This document shows positions 28,230-37,921 of a stretch of 64,000 bases of DNA, piece after piece. A program made the position numbers and the translations under genes. The notes below the pieces were generated by a model that was given only the letters and a program-made list of their open reading frames with translations, ran no database searches and was not told the origin of the DNA. Every line of letters begins with the position of its first letter. The first letter of the stretch is position 1. Source of the DNA: Sphingopyxis sp. H053. GTDB taxonomy: Bacteria; Pseudomonadota; Alphaproteobacteria; Sphingomonadales; Sphingomonadaceae. Location of the stretch: contig NZ_LNRU01000006.1 in NCBI RefSeq assembly GCF_001468225.1, positions 62,001 through 126,000 on the forward strand. The letters run 5' to 3'.

Positions 28230-29288
28230 ATGACCAAAACTGCACTCATTACAGGCGTCACCGGGCAAGACGGCGCTTATCTGGCGCGTCTTCTGCTTGA
28301 GAAAGGCTATGTCGTTCATGGCCTGAAGCGGCGGTCGTCATCCTTCAACACCGGCCGTATCGAAGATATTTATCAGGATCCGCATCAGGATTCCGCCCGG
28401 TTCCACCTGCATCATGGTGACCTGACGGACAGCACCAACCTGATCCGTATCATCCAGGAAACCAAGCCGGACGAAATTTACAACCTCGCCGCGCAGAGCC
28501 ATGTGCAGGTCAGCTTCGAAACACCCGAATATACGGCGAATGCCGACGGGATCGGGACCCTGCGCCTGCTCGAGGCGATCCGCATTCTCGGCATTCAGGA
28601 AAGCTGCCGTTTCTATCAGGCGTCGACGTCCGAACTCTATGGCCTGGTTCAGGAAGTGCCGCAGCGTGAAACCACGCCCTTTTATCCGCGCTCGCCTTAT
28701 GCCGCAGCCAAGCTCTACGCCTATTGGATCGTGGTGAACTATCGCGAAGCCTATGGAATCCACGCGTCGAACGGGATCCTGTTCAACCATGAATCGCCGA
28801 TCCGCGGCGAGACGTTTGTGACCCGCAAAATCACGCGCGCGGCAGCGGCGATCGCCGAAGGCCAGCAGGAAAAGCTCTATCTGGGCAATCTCGATGCGCA
28901 GCGCGATTGGGGGCATGCCCGTGAATATGTTCTCGGGATGTGGATGATGCTGCAACAGGACGAGCCCGACGACTATGTCCTCGCAACCGGCGAGACGACC
29001 CATGTCCGGACTTTTGTCGAGTGGGCGTTCGCCGACGCCGGCATCGAACTGCGTTTCGAAGGCACAGGGGTCGACGAAAAGGGCTATTGCAAGAAAACCG
29101 GCCGTTGCCTGGTCGAGATCGATCCGCGCTATTTCCGTCCGACCGAAGTCGAGCTGTTGATCGGCGATCCGACCAAGGCGAATGAAAAGCTGGGTTGGAA
29201 GCACAGCATCAGCGCGCGTGAGTTGGCGCGCGAAATGGTCGAAGCCGATCTCGCCGAAGCACGTGAGCGCAAGGCGGCGGGGAAGTGA
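28230..29288 (+). CDS. gmd: GDP-mannose 4,6-dehydratase
   Basis: The 352-residue SDR enzyme begins with [20 protein letters not shown], has the ASTSELYG segment and the [10 protein letters not shown] catalytic Tyr/Lys pair, and the [15 protein letters not shown] signature of Gmd. It converts GDP-mannose to GDP-4-keto-6-deoxymannose using bound NADP. I take the ATG at 28230, preceded by GAAAGAGA; a GTG 12 bases earlier is possible. It overlaps fcl by 4 bases, so the two steps to GDP-L-fucose are coupled. Confidence 0.98.
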   Translation: MTKTALITGVTGQDGAYLARLLLEKGYVVHGLKRRSSSFNTGRIEDIYQDPHQDSARFHLHHGDLTDSTNLIRIIQETKPDEIYNLAAQSHVQVSFETPEYTANADGIGTLRLLEAIRILGIQESCRFYQASTSELYGLVQEVPQRETTPFYPRSPYAAAKLYAYWIVVNYREAYGIHASNGILFNHESPIRGETFVTRKITRAAAAIAEGQQEKLYLGNLDAQRDWGHAREYVLGMWMMLQQDEPDDYVLATGETTHVRTFVEWAFADAGIELRFEGTGVDEKGYCKKTGRCLVEIDPRYFRPTEVELLIGDPTKANEKLGWKHSISARELAREMVEADLAEARERKAAGK

Positions 29289-30241
29289 CAGACCTTTCGG
29301 TTGCCGGCAAACGCGTTTTTGTCGCGGGACACCGCGGCATGGTGGGCGGCGCCATCGTGCGCCGCCTCCAGCAGGAAAATTGCGACCTCCTGCTCGCGGG
29401 CCGCGATGTCGTCGACCTGTCGGACCAGAAGGCGATCCACGAATGGATGGCGCGCGAGCGCCCCGATGTCGTAATCGTTGCCGCTGCCAAGGTCGGCGGT
29501 ATCCTGGCGAACGACACCTATCCGGCGGATTTTCTCTACCAGAATCTGGTGATCGCGACCAATTGCATCGAAGCGGCCCACCGCGCCGATGTCGACCGGC
29601 TTCTGTTCCTGGGGTCGAGCTGTATCTATCCCAAATTTGCCGAACAGCCGATCGTCGAAGAGTCGCTTTTGACGGGCTCGCTCGAACCGACGAACGAATG
29701 GTACGCCATCGCCAAAATCGCGGGCATCAAGCTTTGCCAGGCTTATCGTCGGCAATATGGCCGCGACTATATCTCGGCCATGCCGACCAATCTCTATGGC
29801 CCTGGGGACAATTTCGACCTGCAGAGCAGCCATGTCCTGCCGGCGCTGATCCGCAAAGCGCATCAGGCCAAGCTGGCGGGCGATCCGGCCATGACCATAT
29901 GGGGCACGGGGACCCCGCGGCGGGAATTCCTGCACGCCGACGATTGCGCCGACGCGTGCGTGCATCTTCTGTCGAATTATTCCGGCGATATTCACGTCAA
30001 TGTCGGGTCGGGTGACGATGTCACCATCGCCGAACTCGCCGGAATGGTGCGCGATGCCGTCGGTTTCACTGGCGACATGGTGTTCGACAGCTCCAAGCCC
30101 GACGGCACGCCGCGCAAGCTGATGAGTGCCGACCGGCTGCGCGGTCTTGGCTGGACTCCGCGCATCGGGCTGGCCGATGGCATCGCATCGACCTATCAGT
30201 GGTTTCTCGATGCGTACCCGGACACAGGAAATCCCGTTTAA
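29285..30241 (+). CDS. fcl: GDP-L-fucose synthase
   Basis: The 318-residue protein has the NADP motif [31 protein letters not shown], the catalytic [10 protein letters not shown] and the [13 protein letters not shown] signature of Fcl/WcaG. It epimerises and reduces GDP-4-keto-6-deoxymannose to GDP-L-fucose. It begins with GTG, whose last two bases form part of the gmd stop (GTGA). It is the last gene of the plus-strand block that begins at 19.7 kb, and its 3' end faces the minus-strand reductase with a 7-base gap. Confidence 0.97.
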   Translation: MTDLSVAGKRVFVAGHRGMVGGAIVRRLQQENCDLLLAGRDVVDLSDQKAIHEWMARERPDVVIVAAAKVGGILANDTYPADFLYQNLVIATNCIEAAHRADVDRLLFLGSSCIYPKFAEQPIVEESLLTGSLEPTNEWYAIAKIAGIKLCQAYRRQYGRDYISAMPTNLYGPGDNFDLQSSHVLPALIRKAHQAKLAGDPAMTIWGTGTPRREFLHADDCADACVHLLSNYSGDIHVNVGSGDDVTIAELAGMVRDAVGFTGDMVFDSSKPDGTPRKLMSADRLRGLGWTPRIGLADGIASTYQWFLDAYPDTGNPV

Positions 30242-30248
30242 CGCGGGG

Positions 30249-31172
30249 TTAGGGCTCGCCGAAAGTTCGGGAAAATCCGCTCTGGATGGTGAAAGGGGGT
30301 CGCCATCCGCTAAGCCTGGGCGCCTCGCCGGCATCAATTTCCAGGCTGCCAAACAGCTTGCGATAGGCATCCTGCCGGCCAGCAAGTCTCGCGGCGGCTT
30401 CCAGCCAGCGGGTGGGGAAGGCGAAATTGCGCGCGGGCTTCCCTTTCGCTGTCGCGATCATCTCGATGATTTCGGCAAGCGACACGGCGCGGTCGTCCGA
30501 AACGGTAAAAGTCTGACCTTTTGTGTTCGGGCTGGTCAGGCAAAAGGTCAGGAAATCGACCAAATTATCGTTGTAAATCAGCGAACGGCGATTGTTCGCT
30601 CCGGCGAGCGGTAATGGGATGCCCCGATCGACGCATTTTGCCAGCATCGCCACATTGCCCTTCGCGCCGCGGCCGTAAACGAGCGGCGGGCGAACGATCG
30701 TATAGTCTATCTTGCCGCTGGCGAAGCTGGCGAGCTCTTGCTCGGCAAGCCATTTCGAGCGGCCATAAGCCGTCTCGGGACGGGGCGGCGTCGATGCGCC
30801 AAAAGGTTCGCCCGGTTCCGATTGTTCCCCCATCGCCTTGATGCTGCTGAGCAAGATGAATTGCTTTGCGCCCGCCGCGACAGCCGCTCTCGCAAGCTTC
30901 AATGTTCCCTCCACATTGGTGTCGTGAAAGGCCGCTTCGCGTTCCGCTTCGGTTGCGGCGCTGCTTGTCGAAATTGCTGCCAGATGGATAATCGCGTCGA
31001 TTGCCGGCAGGGGCGGGACATCGACCGGAGCCGCCAGGTTGCCAATCGAAAAAGCCGTCGGATCCGATGCTTCGCCGCGGACCAGCTCAAGAACCTCATG
31101 CCCGGCGACATGCAACCGCGAAACCAGTGCCCTGCCGACAAAGCCGCGAGCCCCGCTAACCGCTACCTTCAT
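30249..31172 (-). CDS. WbpV-like NAD-dependent 4-ketoreductase (UDP-QuiNAc/FucNAc synthesis)
   Basis: The 307-residue SDR enzyme has VAVSGARGFVGRALVSRL at the N terminus, FILLSSIKAMGE, the AYGRSKWLAE catalytic pair and the stretch VRPPLVYGRGAKGN then NNRRSLIYNDNLVDF. This is the pattern of WbpV/WreQ-type reductases that reduce UDP-4-keto-6-deoxy-GlcNAc. The substrate would be supplied by the CapD-like dehydratase at 19.7 kb. The ATG at 31172 overlaps the stop of the upstream glycosyltransferase (ATGA). The exact product (QuiNAc or FucNAc) cannot be told from sequence by eye. Confidence 0.82.
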   Translation of the reverse strand: MKVAVSGARGFVGRALVSRLHVAGHEVLELVRGEASDPTAFSIGNLAAPVDVPPLPAIDAIIHLAAISTSSAATEAEREAAFHDTNVEGTLKLARAAVAAGAKQFILLSSIKAMGEQSEPGEPFGASTPPRPETAYGRSKWLAEQELASFASGKIDYTIVRPPLVYGRGAKGNVAMLAKCVDRGIPLPLAGANNRRSLIYNDNLVDFLTFCLTSPNTKGQTFTVSDDRAVSLAEIIEMIATAKGKPARNFAFPTRWLEAAARLAGRQDAYRKLFGSLEIDAGEAPRLSGWRPPFTIQSGFSRTFGEP

Positions 31173-31933
31173 CGCAGCCACTCCAGCGCCTTGGCCGGAT
31201 ATCTCGACAGAAGCATCAACCAGTTCGATCGAATTCCGTGGGTCCGGCACGCGCGCAGCATCTCCCGGCTGATCATCCTGCGCGCAGCGAAGTTGGCCGT
31301 GCTGATCCCGCCCGGGCGCATCAGAACGGCAATTTCGTTTGTGAATTCATATGTGCAGCGATGTCGGCCGAATGCGCGAACAACAAAATCAAAATCGGAC
31401 GCGATCTGATAGCCGATGTCATAGCCGCCGACCTTTTCATAAACCGAGCGCTTCACAAACATCCCCGGATGGGCGGGCATCCAGCCCCAGCCGATCCGTT
31501 CGGGGCGAAAGCGGTCGCTGCGATATCGCCGCACGATCCTGTCCGGATTGTCCGGGTTGAAAAAGGCGATATCGGCGAAAACCGCGTCCTTGTCCGATGC
31601 CTCAAAACGGGCGGCGATATCGGACAGGACCGACGAATGGGCAAAATGGTCGTCGGCATTCAACACCGCGACGATGTCCCCGGAAGCAAGGGCGAGGCCC
31701 TTGTTCATCGCGTCGTAAAGTCCCTTGTCAGGTTCGGACCGGATGATGCCGCCGGGGCGAAGATGTTTTTCAGCAATCGCGACGCTATCGTCATTTGACG
31801 CGCCATCGATGACTATATGTTCAACGTGCGAATAGTCTTGCGCCGCCACCGATATTATTGTTTCTGCAATTGTGCCGGCAGCATTATAAGAGACGGTAAT
31901 CACGCTGATTTTGGGTGGTCGTGAGGTGGGCAT
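31169..31933 (-). CDS. Family 2 glycosyltransferase
   Basis: The 254-residue protein has the GT-A start ISVITVSYNAAGTIAETI, VIDGASNDDS, the metal-binding motif NADD (about residue 90) and the acceptor segment GMFVKRSVYEKVGGYD. It resembles the WcaA/WbyP type of GT2 enzymes that add a sugar to the growing lipid-linked repeat unit in the cytosol. Sugar specificity is unknown. The start at 31933 is the best fit to the family; in-frame ATG codons at 31954 and an alternative start at 31975 exist. It forms a two-gene minus-strand operon with the reductase, inserted between plus-strand blocks. Confidence 0.85.
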   Translation of the reverse strand: MPTSRPPKISVITVSYNAAGTIAETIISVAAQDYSHVEHIVIDGASNDDSVAIAEKHLRPGGIIRSEPDKGLYDAMNKGLALASGDIVAVLNADDHFAHSSVLSDIAARFEASDKDAVFADIAFFNPDNPDRIVRRYRSDRFRPERIGWGWMPAHPGMFVKRSVYEKVGGYDIGYQIASDFDFVVRAFGRHRCTYEFTNEIAVLMRPGGISTANFAARRMISREMLRACRTHGIRSNWLMLLSRYPAKALEWLR

Positions 31934-32370
31934 CGCCGGTCGCTTTATGGGCATCGGCAAATGCTGGCAAGGCAAATTGCCCTGTCAGGTGGCTATGCCG
32001 GCGCTTTGTATTGTGTGCCCGGGCGGGAAAAGGCGGCCGCTCGTTGTGGACGGGGTCGCCGGTTCCGGCTACCGCAAGCGGCGTTGACAAGCGGGCGCCA
32101 GTCTGCAAGTCGCGGCTGCCTATGGCCGCCCGTCGGTCGACCCGATCGCTTGCTTTATTGCTGCGTCAGCGAGTGCATGAGTGAGTAAGATGACAGGACA
32201 AGGCCGGGTGTCGTCGGATGCGGAAAAATGGCGAGGCGGGATTCTGCGCCGAGCGGCGCAAAGCAAAGGTGTCGCGCTGATGGCGGTCGGCAATACGCAC
32301 CTCGATCTTTCAAGAATTTCCTGTGGGAAGCAATCATTGAAGCGGTGGTCATTCTGATGCAGGCGCTGCG
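31934..32370. other. 437-base intergenic region between divergent glycan genes
   Basis: This stretch separates the minus-strand GT2 gene from the plus-strand Wzy gene and probably holds both promoters. A TTGACA hexamer is present near 32084, but no convincing -10 box follows at the right spacing. Several short open frames occur on both strands, none with a good Shine-Dalgarno site, recognisable motif or typical codon use. I see no RNA gene or repeat. Confidence 0.55.
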
Positions 32371-33729
32371 ATGACGAGTGGTGTGAACACGGCTGCGGCC
32401 GGCCTTCCGGCCGATAATCCAGCGACGGGTGCGGGAGCAGTCGGCAAGGGGCTGTTGCAGCGCAGCGGCCTGTTGTCGAACCTTGCCGCCTTCATGTTGT
32501 TCGCCCTCTATGGACCGGCGTTCGAACTGTTCGGACAGCTGCGCTATGTCGAGTTGGCCGTCCTGATCTTCCTGTTCGTCAATGCGCACCGCGCGTGGGC
32601 TTTTGTCGACCGGTTGACCAAAGTCCTGATCATTCTCTTCATCGTTACAGCGCTCAGTCAAATTTTGTCGGACATGGTCAACGGCGTCTATGCCGACAGC
32701 ACGATCAAGCGCGTCGGGACCTATGTCATCTTCATCGGCCTATTCATTGCCTGCAAGCTCTTGTCGCTTGCCGAATGGACCCGCTTGCGATGGATATTGG
32801 GCGGCTATTGCCTGTCGTGGGTCTTCATTTATTTCGTCGGCACGAGTGCCGCCGAAAATTATCAGGACAACGCATGGCGGCTTGGCCTGGGATGGGCGTT
32901 CACGCTCGCAACCTGCCTGGGGCTCAGTTTGCTGCCCCGCTTGTATCCGGTCGCAGTGGCCGCGCTGCTGCCGGTCGCGGCGTTGAACATCGTTATGGGC
33001 AGCCGTTCGATCGCGATTTTCACGCTGTTCGCTTTTCTGGCCTCCCTCTACGCTTCGTTTTTCGGCAAGCCGATCGCGCCCAAGGTGACGGCGCGCCGGT
33101 TTCTCATCGTCATCGGCATATTGTCGCTGGGCATCGCGGCCGGCTATTATTCGATCATTCTGGCAACCGAAAAACGGCTATTGCCTGCGGAGGTTCAGGA
33201 GCGAACCGAAGTGCAGGTCTATAGCAATTATGGTCTCGCAGCGACGGCCCGCCCCGAAACGGCGGCTGCGGTGAGCGCCATAGCCGAACGGCCCGTGCTG
33301 GGCTGGGGCTCGACCGCATATGATCCAGTCATCTGGGGCTATTATATTGACTTGCTGACGGCCAACTGGCGTACGCGCGTCGATTTTAGCACCATCTACC
33401 GGAATACATTCTATCAGGAATGGGAAGGCGGGCTTCCCAGCCATAGCCATTATTTCGGTGCCTGGGTTGATGGCGGTTTCTTTGCAAGCCTGTCGTGGCT
33501 CGTGGTGCTGATCGTTAGCATATTGGCGATCATGCAAGGTATGACCTGGCGGCATCCGATCACCCCCGTGGTCGTTTTCATCGCCAGCACGACGATATGG
33601 GACGTGCTGTTCTCGCCTGGCCCGCACCGCATGGATATGGCGCTCCGGCTTACGCTGCTGACATTCGTGCTGACCTTTCTCGCGAATGCCCGGGCCGCCG
33701 CCGCCAAAGCCGCACAGACGGACAATTGA
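32371..33729 (+). CDS. Wzy-type polysaccharide polymerase (putative)
   Basis: The 452-residue protein has about 10-12 membrane helices and two features of Wzy_C/Wzy proteins: RPVLGWGSTAYDP (about 308-320) in a periplasmic loop and LPSHSHYFGAWVDGGFFASL (about 353-372), where the His residues match the ligase/polymerase loop. It probably joins repeat units on the outer face of the inner membrane. It heads the plus-strand block that includes Wzx and four transferases. Its last base is the first base of the next start codon (TGATG). Confidence 0.78.
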   Translation: MTSGVNTAAAGLPADNPATGAGAVGKGLLQRSGLLSNLAAFMLFALYGPAFELFGQLRYVELAVLIFLFVNAHRAWAFVDRLTKVLIILFIVTALSQILSDMVNGVYADSTIKRVGTYVIFIGLFIACKLLSLAEWTRLRWILGGYCLSWVFIYFVGTSAAENYQDNAWRLGLGWAFTLATCLGLSLLPRLYPVAVAALLPVAALNIVMGSRSIAIFTLFAFLASLYASFFGKPIAPKVTARRFLIVIGILSLGIAAGYYSIILATEKRLLPAEVQERTEVQVYSNYGLAATARPETAAAVSAIAERPVLGWGSTAYDPVIWGYYIDLLTANWRTRVDFSTIYRNTFYQEWEGGLPSHSHYFGAWVDGGFFASLSWLVVLIVSILAIMQGMTWRHPITPVVVFIASTTIWDVLFSPGPHRMDMALRLTLLTFVLTFLANARAAAAKAAQTDN

Positions 33730-34820
33730 TGCGCCTTCTGCTCACATCGCCCATGGGCGATCCCCTCGACAGCCGCACATGGTCTTCGGCGCCGTCCAAC
33801 GTGGCGCGCGCGCTGGCGGCAAAGGGCGTCGACATCGTGCCGTTCGACAGTCGCGTCGTCGGCAAGGCGGGCAAGGCGCTGGCGGCCGCCTGCAACGTGG
33901 CGCGGGGCTTGCCCGTCAAGGATATCTCGCGGTTCGACACCATTCGCGCGCTGCGCAGCCGCGCGGTCGCCGCGGCCGCCGAACAGGCGGGGGTCGATCA
34001 TATCCTCTGTACTTCGTCGATCGACGCGCCCGCTCCGACGAATATTCCCTATTCGATCTGGATCGACGACACCGTCCATTTGTTGCAGCAGACGCCCATG
34101 TCCCCCGGTTTTACCGGGCGCGCCGCCGCAATGATCGATGCGCTCGACGGCGCGGCATTCGCCGCCGCGGCGCATGTTCTTCCCTTTTCGCAACATGTCG
34201 CGGACGATGTCGTCGACCATTATGGCGTCGCGCGCGACCGGGTTTTTGCGGTCGGTTGCGGAAGCGGACCCATCCCCCCGTTCGAAGGGGTAAAAACATA
34301 TGCCGACGGCGACATCTTGTTCGTCGCCAAGCATCAGTTTTCGGACAAAGGCGGCGACCTGCTGCTTGAAGCCTGGCCGGAGATATTGGCGCGGCGCCCG
34401 CAAACGCGGCTGACGCTGATCGGCAGCAAGGATGCCGTCGAACGCGCCCGCGGTATCCCTGGCGTCACCGCCCATGATTTCCTGCCGTGGGATGATCTGG
34501 TAGCGAAATTTCACGGCGCCTCGTTCCTGACCCAGCCGATGCTGGGCGATCCCTGGGGACAGGTCTATCTGGAAGCGATGAAGTCGCGGACGATTGTCGT
34601 GTCGCTCGATCATCGCGCGCTTCCCGAATTGACCGACAATGGACGCAACGCCTTCCTGATTGCGAAGGCCGAACCCACGGCGCTGGCGCAGGCGGTTCTG
34701 GCGGCTTATGCGACGCCGCAAGCCGATCTGGAACGGATGGCCGAGGCGGGGCAGCGGGTCGTCCTCGATCGGCACGGCTGGGACTCTGTTGCCGACCGGA
34801 TATTGTCGAGGATCGGATGA
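33729..34820 (+). CDS. Family 4 glycosyltransferase
   Basis: The 363-residue product has the GT-B layout, with a donor-domain segment ILFVAKHQFSDKGGDLLLEA, VLGD-like QPMLGDPWGQVYLEAMKS and ALPELTDNGRNAFL in the C-terminal half. The E-x7-E-like region (DPWGQVYLEAM) is that of GT4. It acts in the cytosol on the lipid-linked repeat unit; donor and linkage are unknown. The start ATG at 33729 overlaps the stop of the polymerase gene by one base. An earlier in-frame ATG lies inside the polymerase gene and is not supported. Confidence 0.83.
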   Translation: MRLLLTSPMGDPLDSRTWSSAPSNVARALAAKGVDIVPFDSRVVGKAGKALAAACNVARGLPVKDISRFDTIRALRSRAVAAAAEQAGVDHILCTSSIDAPAPTNIPYSIWIDDTVHLLQQTPMSPGFTGRAAAMIDALDGAAFAAAAHVLPFSQHVADDVVDHYGVARDRVFAVGCGSGPIPPFEGVKTYADGDILFVAKHQFSDKGGDLLLEAWPEILARRPQTRLTLIGSKDAVERARGIPGVTAHDFLPWDDLVAKFHGASFLTQPMLGDPWGQVYLEAMKSRTIVVSLDHRALPELTDNGRNAFLIAKAEPTALAQAVLAAYATPQADLERMAEAGQRVVLDRHGWDSVADRILSRIG

Positions 34821-34869
34821 CGCGCCAACCGGCACGGCGGCCGTCGCGTGCGAAGATAGCGATGCGCCG

Positions 34870-36378
34870 ATGAAAGCCTTGTGGACCGGCGTCAAGTCGC
34901 GGACCGGCATCGTCCTGTCAGAAACCTTCATCAACGCGTTGCTGGCGTTTCTCACCTATGCGGTCATCGTTCGGATTACCGATCTTGCGACCGTGGGGCT
35001 TTGGGCGCTCGTCAGCTCGGTCATGGCTTTTGCGCGAAGCGTCGATGTATGGTCCCGCGGCGTCAGCGCATTCGTGGCGCAGGCCCGTGTCACCGACGGC
35101 GATGCGTCTGCGGCCACCTATGTCTCGACCGCAGCGGCGGCTGGCGCCGGAGGCTATGCCGTCGTAACGCTCCTCGCCGCGCCGCTCCTGTGGTGGGGGC
35201 TTGGTCTGGCCGTCGATCATTCGGCGGAGCTGCTGCTCATCGACATTCTGCCGTTGATGCTGATCAGCTTCTGGCTCAATTCAGTGGGCGGGATCTATCA
35301 ACTCGGCTTTCTGGGATTTGAACGGCCCGAGTTGAAAGCGATCCAGACGATCGGCGGCAGTCTGATTTTCCTGGCCGGCACCTTACTGCTCGCGCCGACC
35401 TATGGCCTGGTCGGAATGGTGATTGCCCAGATCATCCAGGGCGTCGCAATGCTGTTGTTCGCCTTGTTCGTTTTTCACTTCGGCATGATGCGCGGGCAGG
35501 CGTTTCGCTTGTTCGACGGCCGTATGGTCCGCCAACTTGTGGGTTTTGGATCGAAAGCAATCGGCCTCGGCGCGATGCAATTGCTGACCGAGCCGATCCT
35601 GCGCCTGATCGCCAACCATTTCGGCGGTCTCGCCAGCGTCGGTGTCGTCGATTTCGCGTCGCGCCTGTGCCAGATTCCCCGAACCTTCATCGGCTCCATC
35701 GGCCAGACCATGGTCCCCGCCTTCGCGCGTACTGCGTTCGGCACGGAGGAGGAGCAGCGCCGATTGTTCGACCATTCGCGCGCGATGATCGTACCGCTCA
35801 GCGTAACGATGCTGAGCGCGACAATCGGCGGCGCCTATCTCGCGGGGTGGATATTCATCGAGCAGACGAGCATCGACGCAGCCTTGATCACCGCGATCCT
35901 GGCGATTGGCTGGCTATCCAATCTCGTCGCTTCGACCGAATATTTCATGCTCTTCGGACGCCGAAATCTACGCGTGCTGACATTGTCGCATATCGTGATG
36001 GTCGGCGGCATGGTGCTGCTGGGTTTCCTGGGCGGCCAGTTGGGTGGGTTTCTCGGCGCGATTACGGGCGCCATGACAGGCGTTGTGATATCGTCCTGGC
36101 TGCTGTTCGTCATGGCGGACAGGCCGGCCAGGGCCGCTTCCAGCCTGTCTCGTCCGTCCTTCCGCCAAAGTCTGTGGCTGGCTGTGCTGACGCTCTTGGT
36201 ATTGACCGGTCAATTGTATATGGCCGCGACCGGCATTGTGCCGACGTGGATAACCGCTGGTGCCGGAACGGCGCTGATGGGCCTGATCGTCGTCATTTTG
36301 ACACCCTGGAACAGTTTGATAGCCATCGCCGGCACCATCGATCATGTTGCCTCCAGCGAAGCCAAGGAATGTAATTAG
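34870..36378 (+). CDS. Wzx-type flippase (polysaccharide biosynthesis protein)
   Basis: The 502-residue protein has about 14 predicted membrane helices and begins LWTGVKSRTGIVLSETFINA, as in the RfbX/Wzx (MOP superfamily) flippases that move undecaprenyl-linked repeat units to the periplasmic side. It includes the typical VGLWALVSSVMAFARSVD segment near the N terminus and a gap-spanning loop with LRLIANHFGG. The ATG at 34870 fits the family start; the frame is open upstream, but that part is arginine-rich and overlaps the previous gene. It is followed 5 bases later by a methyltransferase gene. Confidence 0.87.
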   Translation: MKALWTGVKSRTGIVLSETFINALLAFLTYAVIVRITDLATVGLWALVSSVMAFARSVDVWSRGVSAFVAQARVTDGDASAATYVSTAAAAGAGGYAVVTLLAAPLLWWGLGLAVDHSAELLLIDILPLMLISFWLNSVGGIYQLGFLGFERPELKAIQTIGGSLIFLAGTLLLAPTYGLVGMVIAQIIQGVAMLLFALFVFHFGMMRGQAFRLFDGRMVRQLVGFGSKAIGLGAMQLLTEPILRLIANHFGGLASVGVVDFASRLCQIPRTFIGSIGQTMVPAFARTAFGTEEEQRRLFDHSRAMIVPLSVTMLSATIGGAYLAGWIFIEQTSIDAALITAILAIGWLSNLVASTEYFMLFGRRNLRVLTLSHIVMVGGMVLLGFLGGQLGGFLGAITGAMTGVVISSWLLFVMADRPARAASSLSRPSFRQSLWLAVLTLLVLTGQLYMAATGIVPTWITAGAGTALMGLIVVILTPWNSLIAIAGTIDHVASSEAKECN

Positions 36379-36383
36379 CACCC

Positions 36384-37139
36384 ATGAGCAAGATAGTTGA
36401 CAGGTGGCGCGGCCGGTGGCCGTCGCGTGCGACGAAGGCGGTGTTCGACCGTCTCGGTTATGCCATCGTGCCCAAATGGCAGCAGGCAAATGAAACATGG
36501 GGCGGGTTGACGCGCCTTCCGATCAAGACGGTCCTCGATATCGGCGCATTGCGCGGCGAATTCGCGGAGGACATCCTCGCGCCCGCCTTTCCCGGTGCGA
36601 CGATCCATTGTTTCGAACCTTCGCCGGATGCGTTTCCCTTGCTTGCGGAACGGGCCGCGGCAAGCGGCGGCCGGATCATTCCCCATCATTTCGGGCTCGG
36701 CGAAGAAGACGCCGAACTGACGTTTTTCGTTAACGTCGATTTTCAGGCATCATCCTCGTTTCTGGAACAGACCGATACGAATATTCGGGCTTTCCCGCAG
36801 CTCGAACGAACCGAAGAGCGCGTTGCGAAGATCAAGCGATTGGATGATGTGGCCCCCGAACTGGCGCTCACGCCCGACCTGCTGGTGAAAATCGATACGC
36901 AGGGCTACGAGGCCCATGTCATTCGCGGCGGCCGCAAAACTCTCGCTTCCGCTGTCGCGTGTATCGTCGAGGTGCAAGTGAGCGAACTATATGAAGGCAC
37001 GTCGCGGTTCAGCGATATTTACGCCGAACTCAGCGCGCTGGGCTTTGTCTTTTGCGGCACTTTCGACCAGGTATTGAGCCGCGACGGCGACGTGCTGTTT
37101 TTCGATGGCCTGTTTATAAAGCAGGGAGCTTTGGCATGA
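36384..37139 (+). CDS. FkbM-family methyltransferase
   Basis: The 251-residue protein contains KTVLDIGALRGEFAEDI (SAM-binding motif I), IHCFEPSPDAFPLL and the FkbM signature LVKIDTQGYEAHVIRGG (about 172-188). FkbM enzymes are O-methyltransferases, many of which modify sugars in polysaccharide loci. The position inside the glycan block suggests methylation of the repeat unit. Its stop overlaps the start of the next gene (ATGA). Confidence 0.88.
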   Translation: MSKIVDRWRGRWPSRATKAVFDRLGYAIVPKWQQANETWGGLTRLPIKTVLDIGALRGEFAEDILAPAFPGATIHCFEPSPDAFPLLAERAAASGGRIIPHHFGLGEEDAELTFFVNVDFQASSSFLEQTDTNIRAFPQLERTEERVAKIKRLDDVAPELALTPDLLVKIDTQGYEAHVIRGGRKTLASAVACIVEVQVSELYEGTSRFSDIYAELSALGFVFCGTFDQVLSRDGDVLFFDGLFIKQGALA

Positions 37140-37921
37140 GCACCCCCGACAATTATCCGCTCTGGCTGCGTCCGGCGGCACCCGCCGATCTGATCCGCGC
37201 CGGCAGCGCGGGCGACGGCGGCTACGTCCTCCCGCGCCGCGTTTTGAGCGAGGTGCGTGGCGTGCTTGGCATGGGGCTTTTTGACGACTGGAGCTTCGAG
37301 GCGTGGATCCACGAACGCACAGCGGCAAAGATCGCCATCTTCGATCACACGGTTAACTGGCGTTTCTGGCTCCGCCGGACGGCGACCCATTTGGTGCGCG
37401 GCGTGCTTCAGGGGCAAGCCGACCGTCGCCGAAAACTTCCGCTTCCGTTTGCCTATCGCCGCTTTTTCGATGGCACGGCCCGGCGCCATTTCCAGATTGG
37501 TATCGGCCATGCTCCGGGCATGGTCGGGCTGGAAAAGGCGATGCAACTTGCCGGTATGGACAAGGATGTTCTGCTGAAAGTGGACATCGAGGGGGCGGAA
37601 TATGAAATCCTCGACGCCATCGTGGCGAACCGGCAAAATTTCGTGGCCTGCGTGATCGAATTCCATTTGATCGATCAGCATATCGACGCACTGGAAAAAT
37701 TCATCGCCGCGATGAACGAAGACTTTGTGCTGGTTCATTTTCACGCCAATAATTTTGGTGTGAACGACAGTGGCAGCTATTCTTCCTTCATCGAACTTTC
37801 CTTGATGGCCCGGCGCTTGCTGGCGCCTGACGAGGTGTTGAGCGAACATGATCTGCCACTGGCGGAACTCGACCACCCCAGCGTCGATTGGAACCGCGAT
37901 GTCAAACCCGTCTTCGCCTGA
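37136..37921 (+). CDS. Second, divergent FkbM-like methyltransferase
   Basis: The 261-residue protein shares only the core FkbM signature LLKVDIEGAEYEILDAI (about 153-169) with the gene before it. The N-terminal half has GSAGDGGYVLP and VLGMGLFDDWSFEAWI in place of the usual motif I, a pattern found in a branch of Methyltransf_21/FkbM-like proteins. SAM binding is inferred from that branch rather than clear by eye. It starts with an ATGA overlap and its 3' end overlaps the following glycosyltransferase gene by 23 bases, so it is tightly embedded in the operon. Confidence 0.72.
   Translation: MSTPDNYPLWLRPAAPADLIRAGSAGDGGYVLPRRVLSEVRGVLGMGLFDDWSFEAWIHERTAAKIAIFDHTVNWRFWLRRTATHLVRGVLQGQADRRRKLPLPFAYRRFFDGTARRHFQIGIGHAPGMVGLEKAMQLAGMDKDVLLKVDIEGAEYEILDAIVANRQNFVACVIEFHLIDQHIDALEKFIAAMNEDFVLVHFHANNFGVNDSGSYSSFIELSLMARRLLAPDEVLSEHDLPLAELDHPSVDWNRDVKPVFA

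Noticed and set aside
31961..32188. 75-codon frame between the GT2 and Wzy genes
   Set aside because: There is no Shine-Dalgarno sequence, no conserved motif, and it overlaps other equally weak frames.
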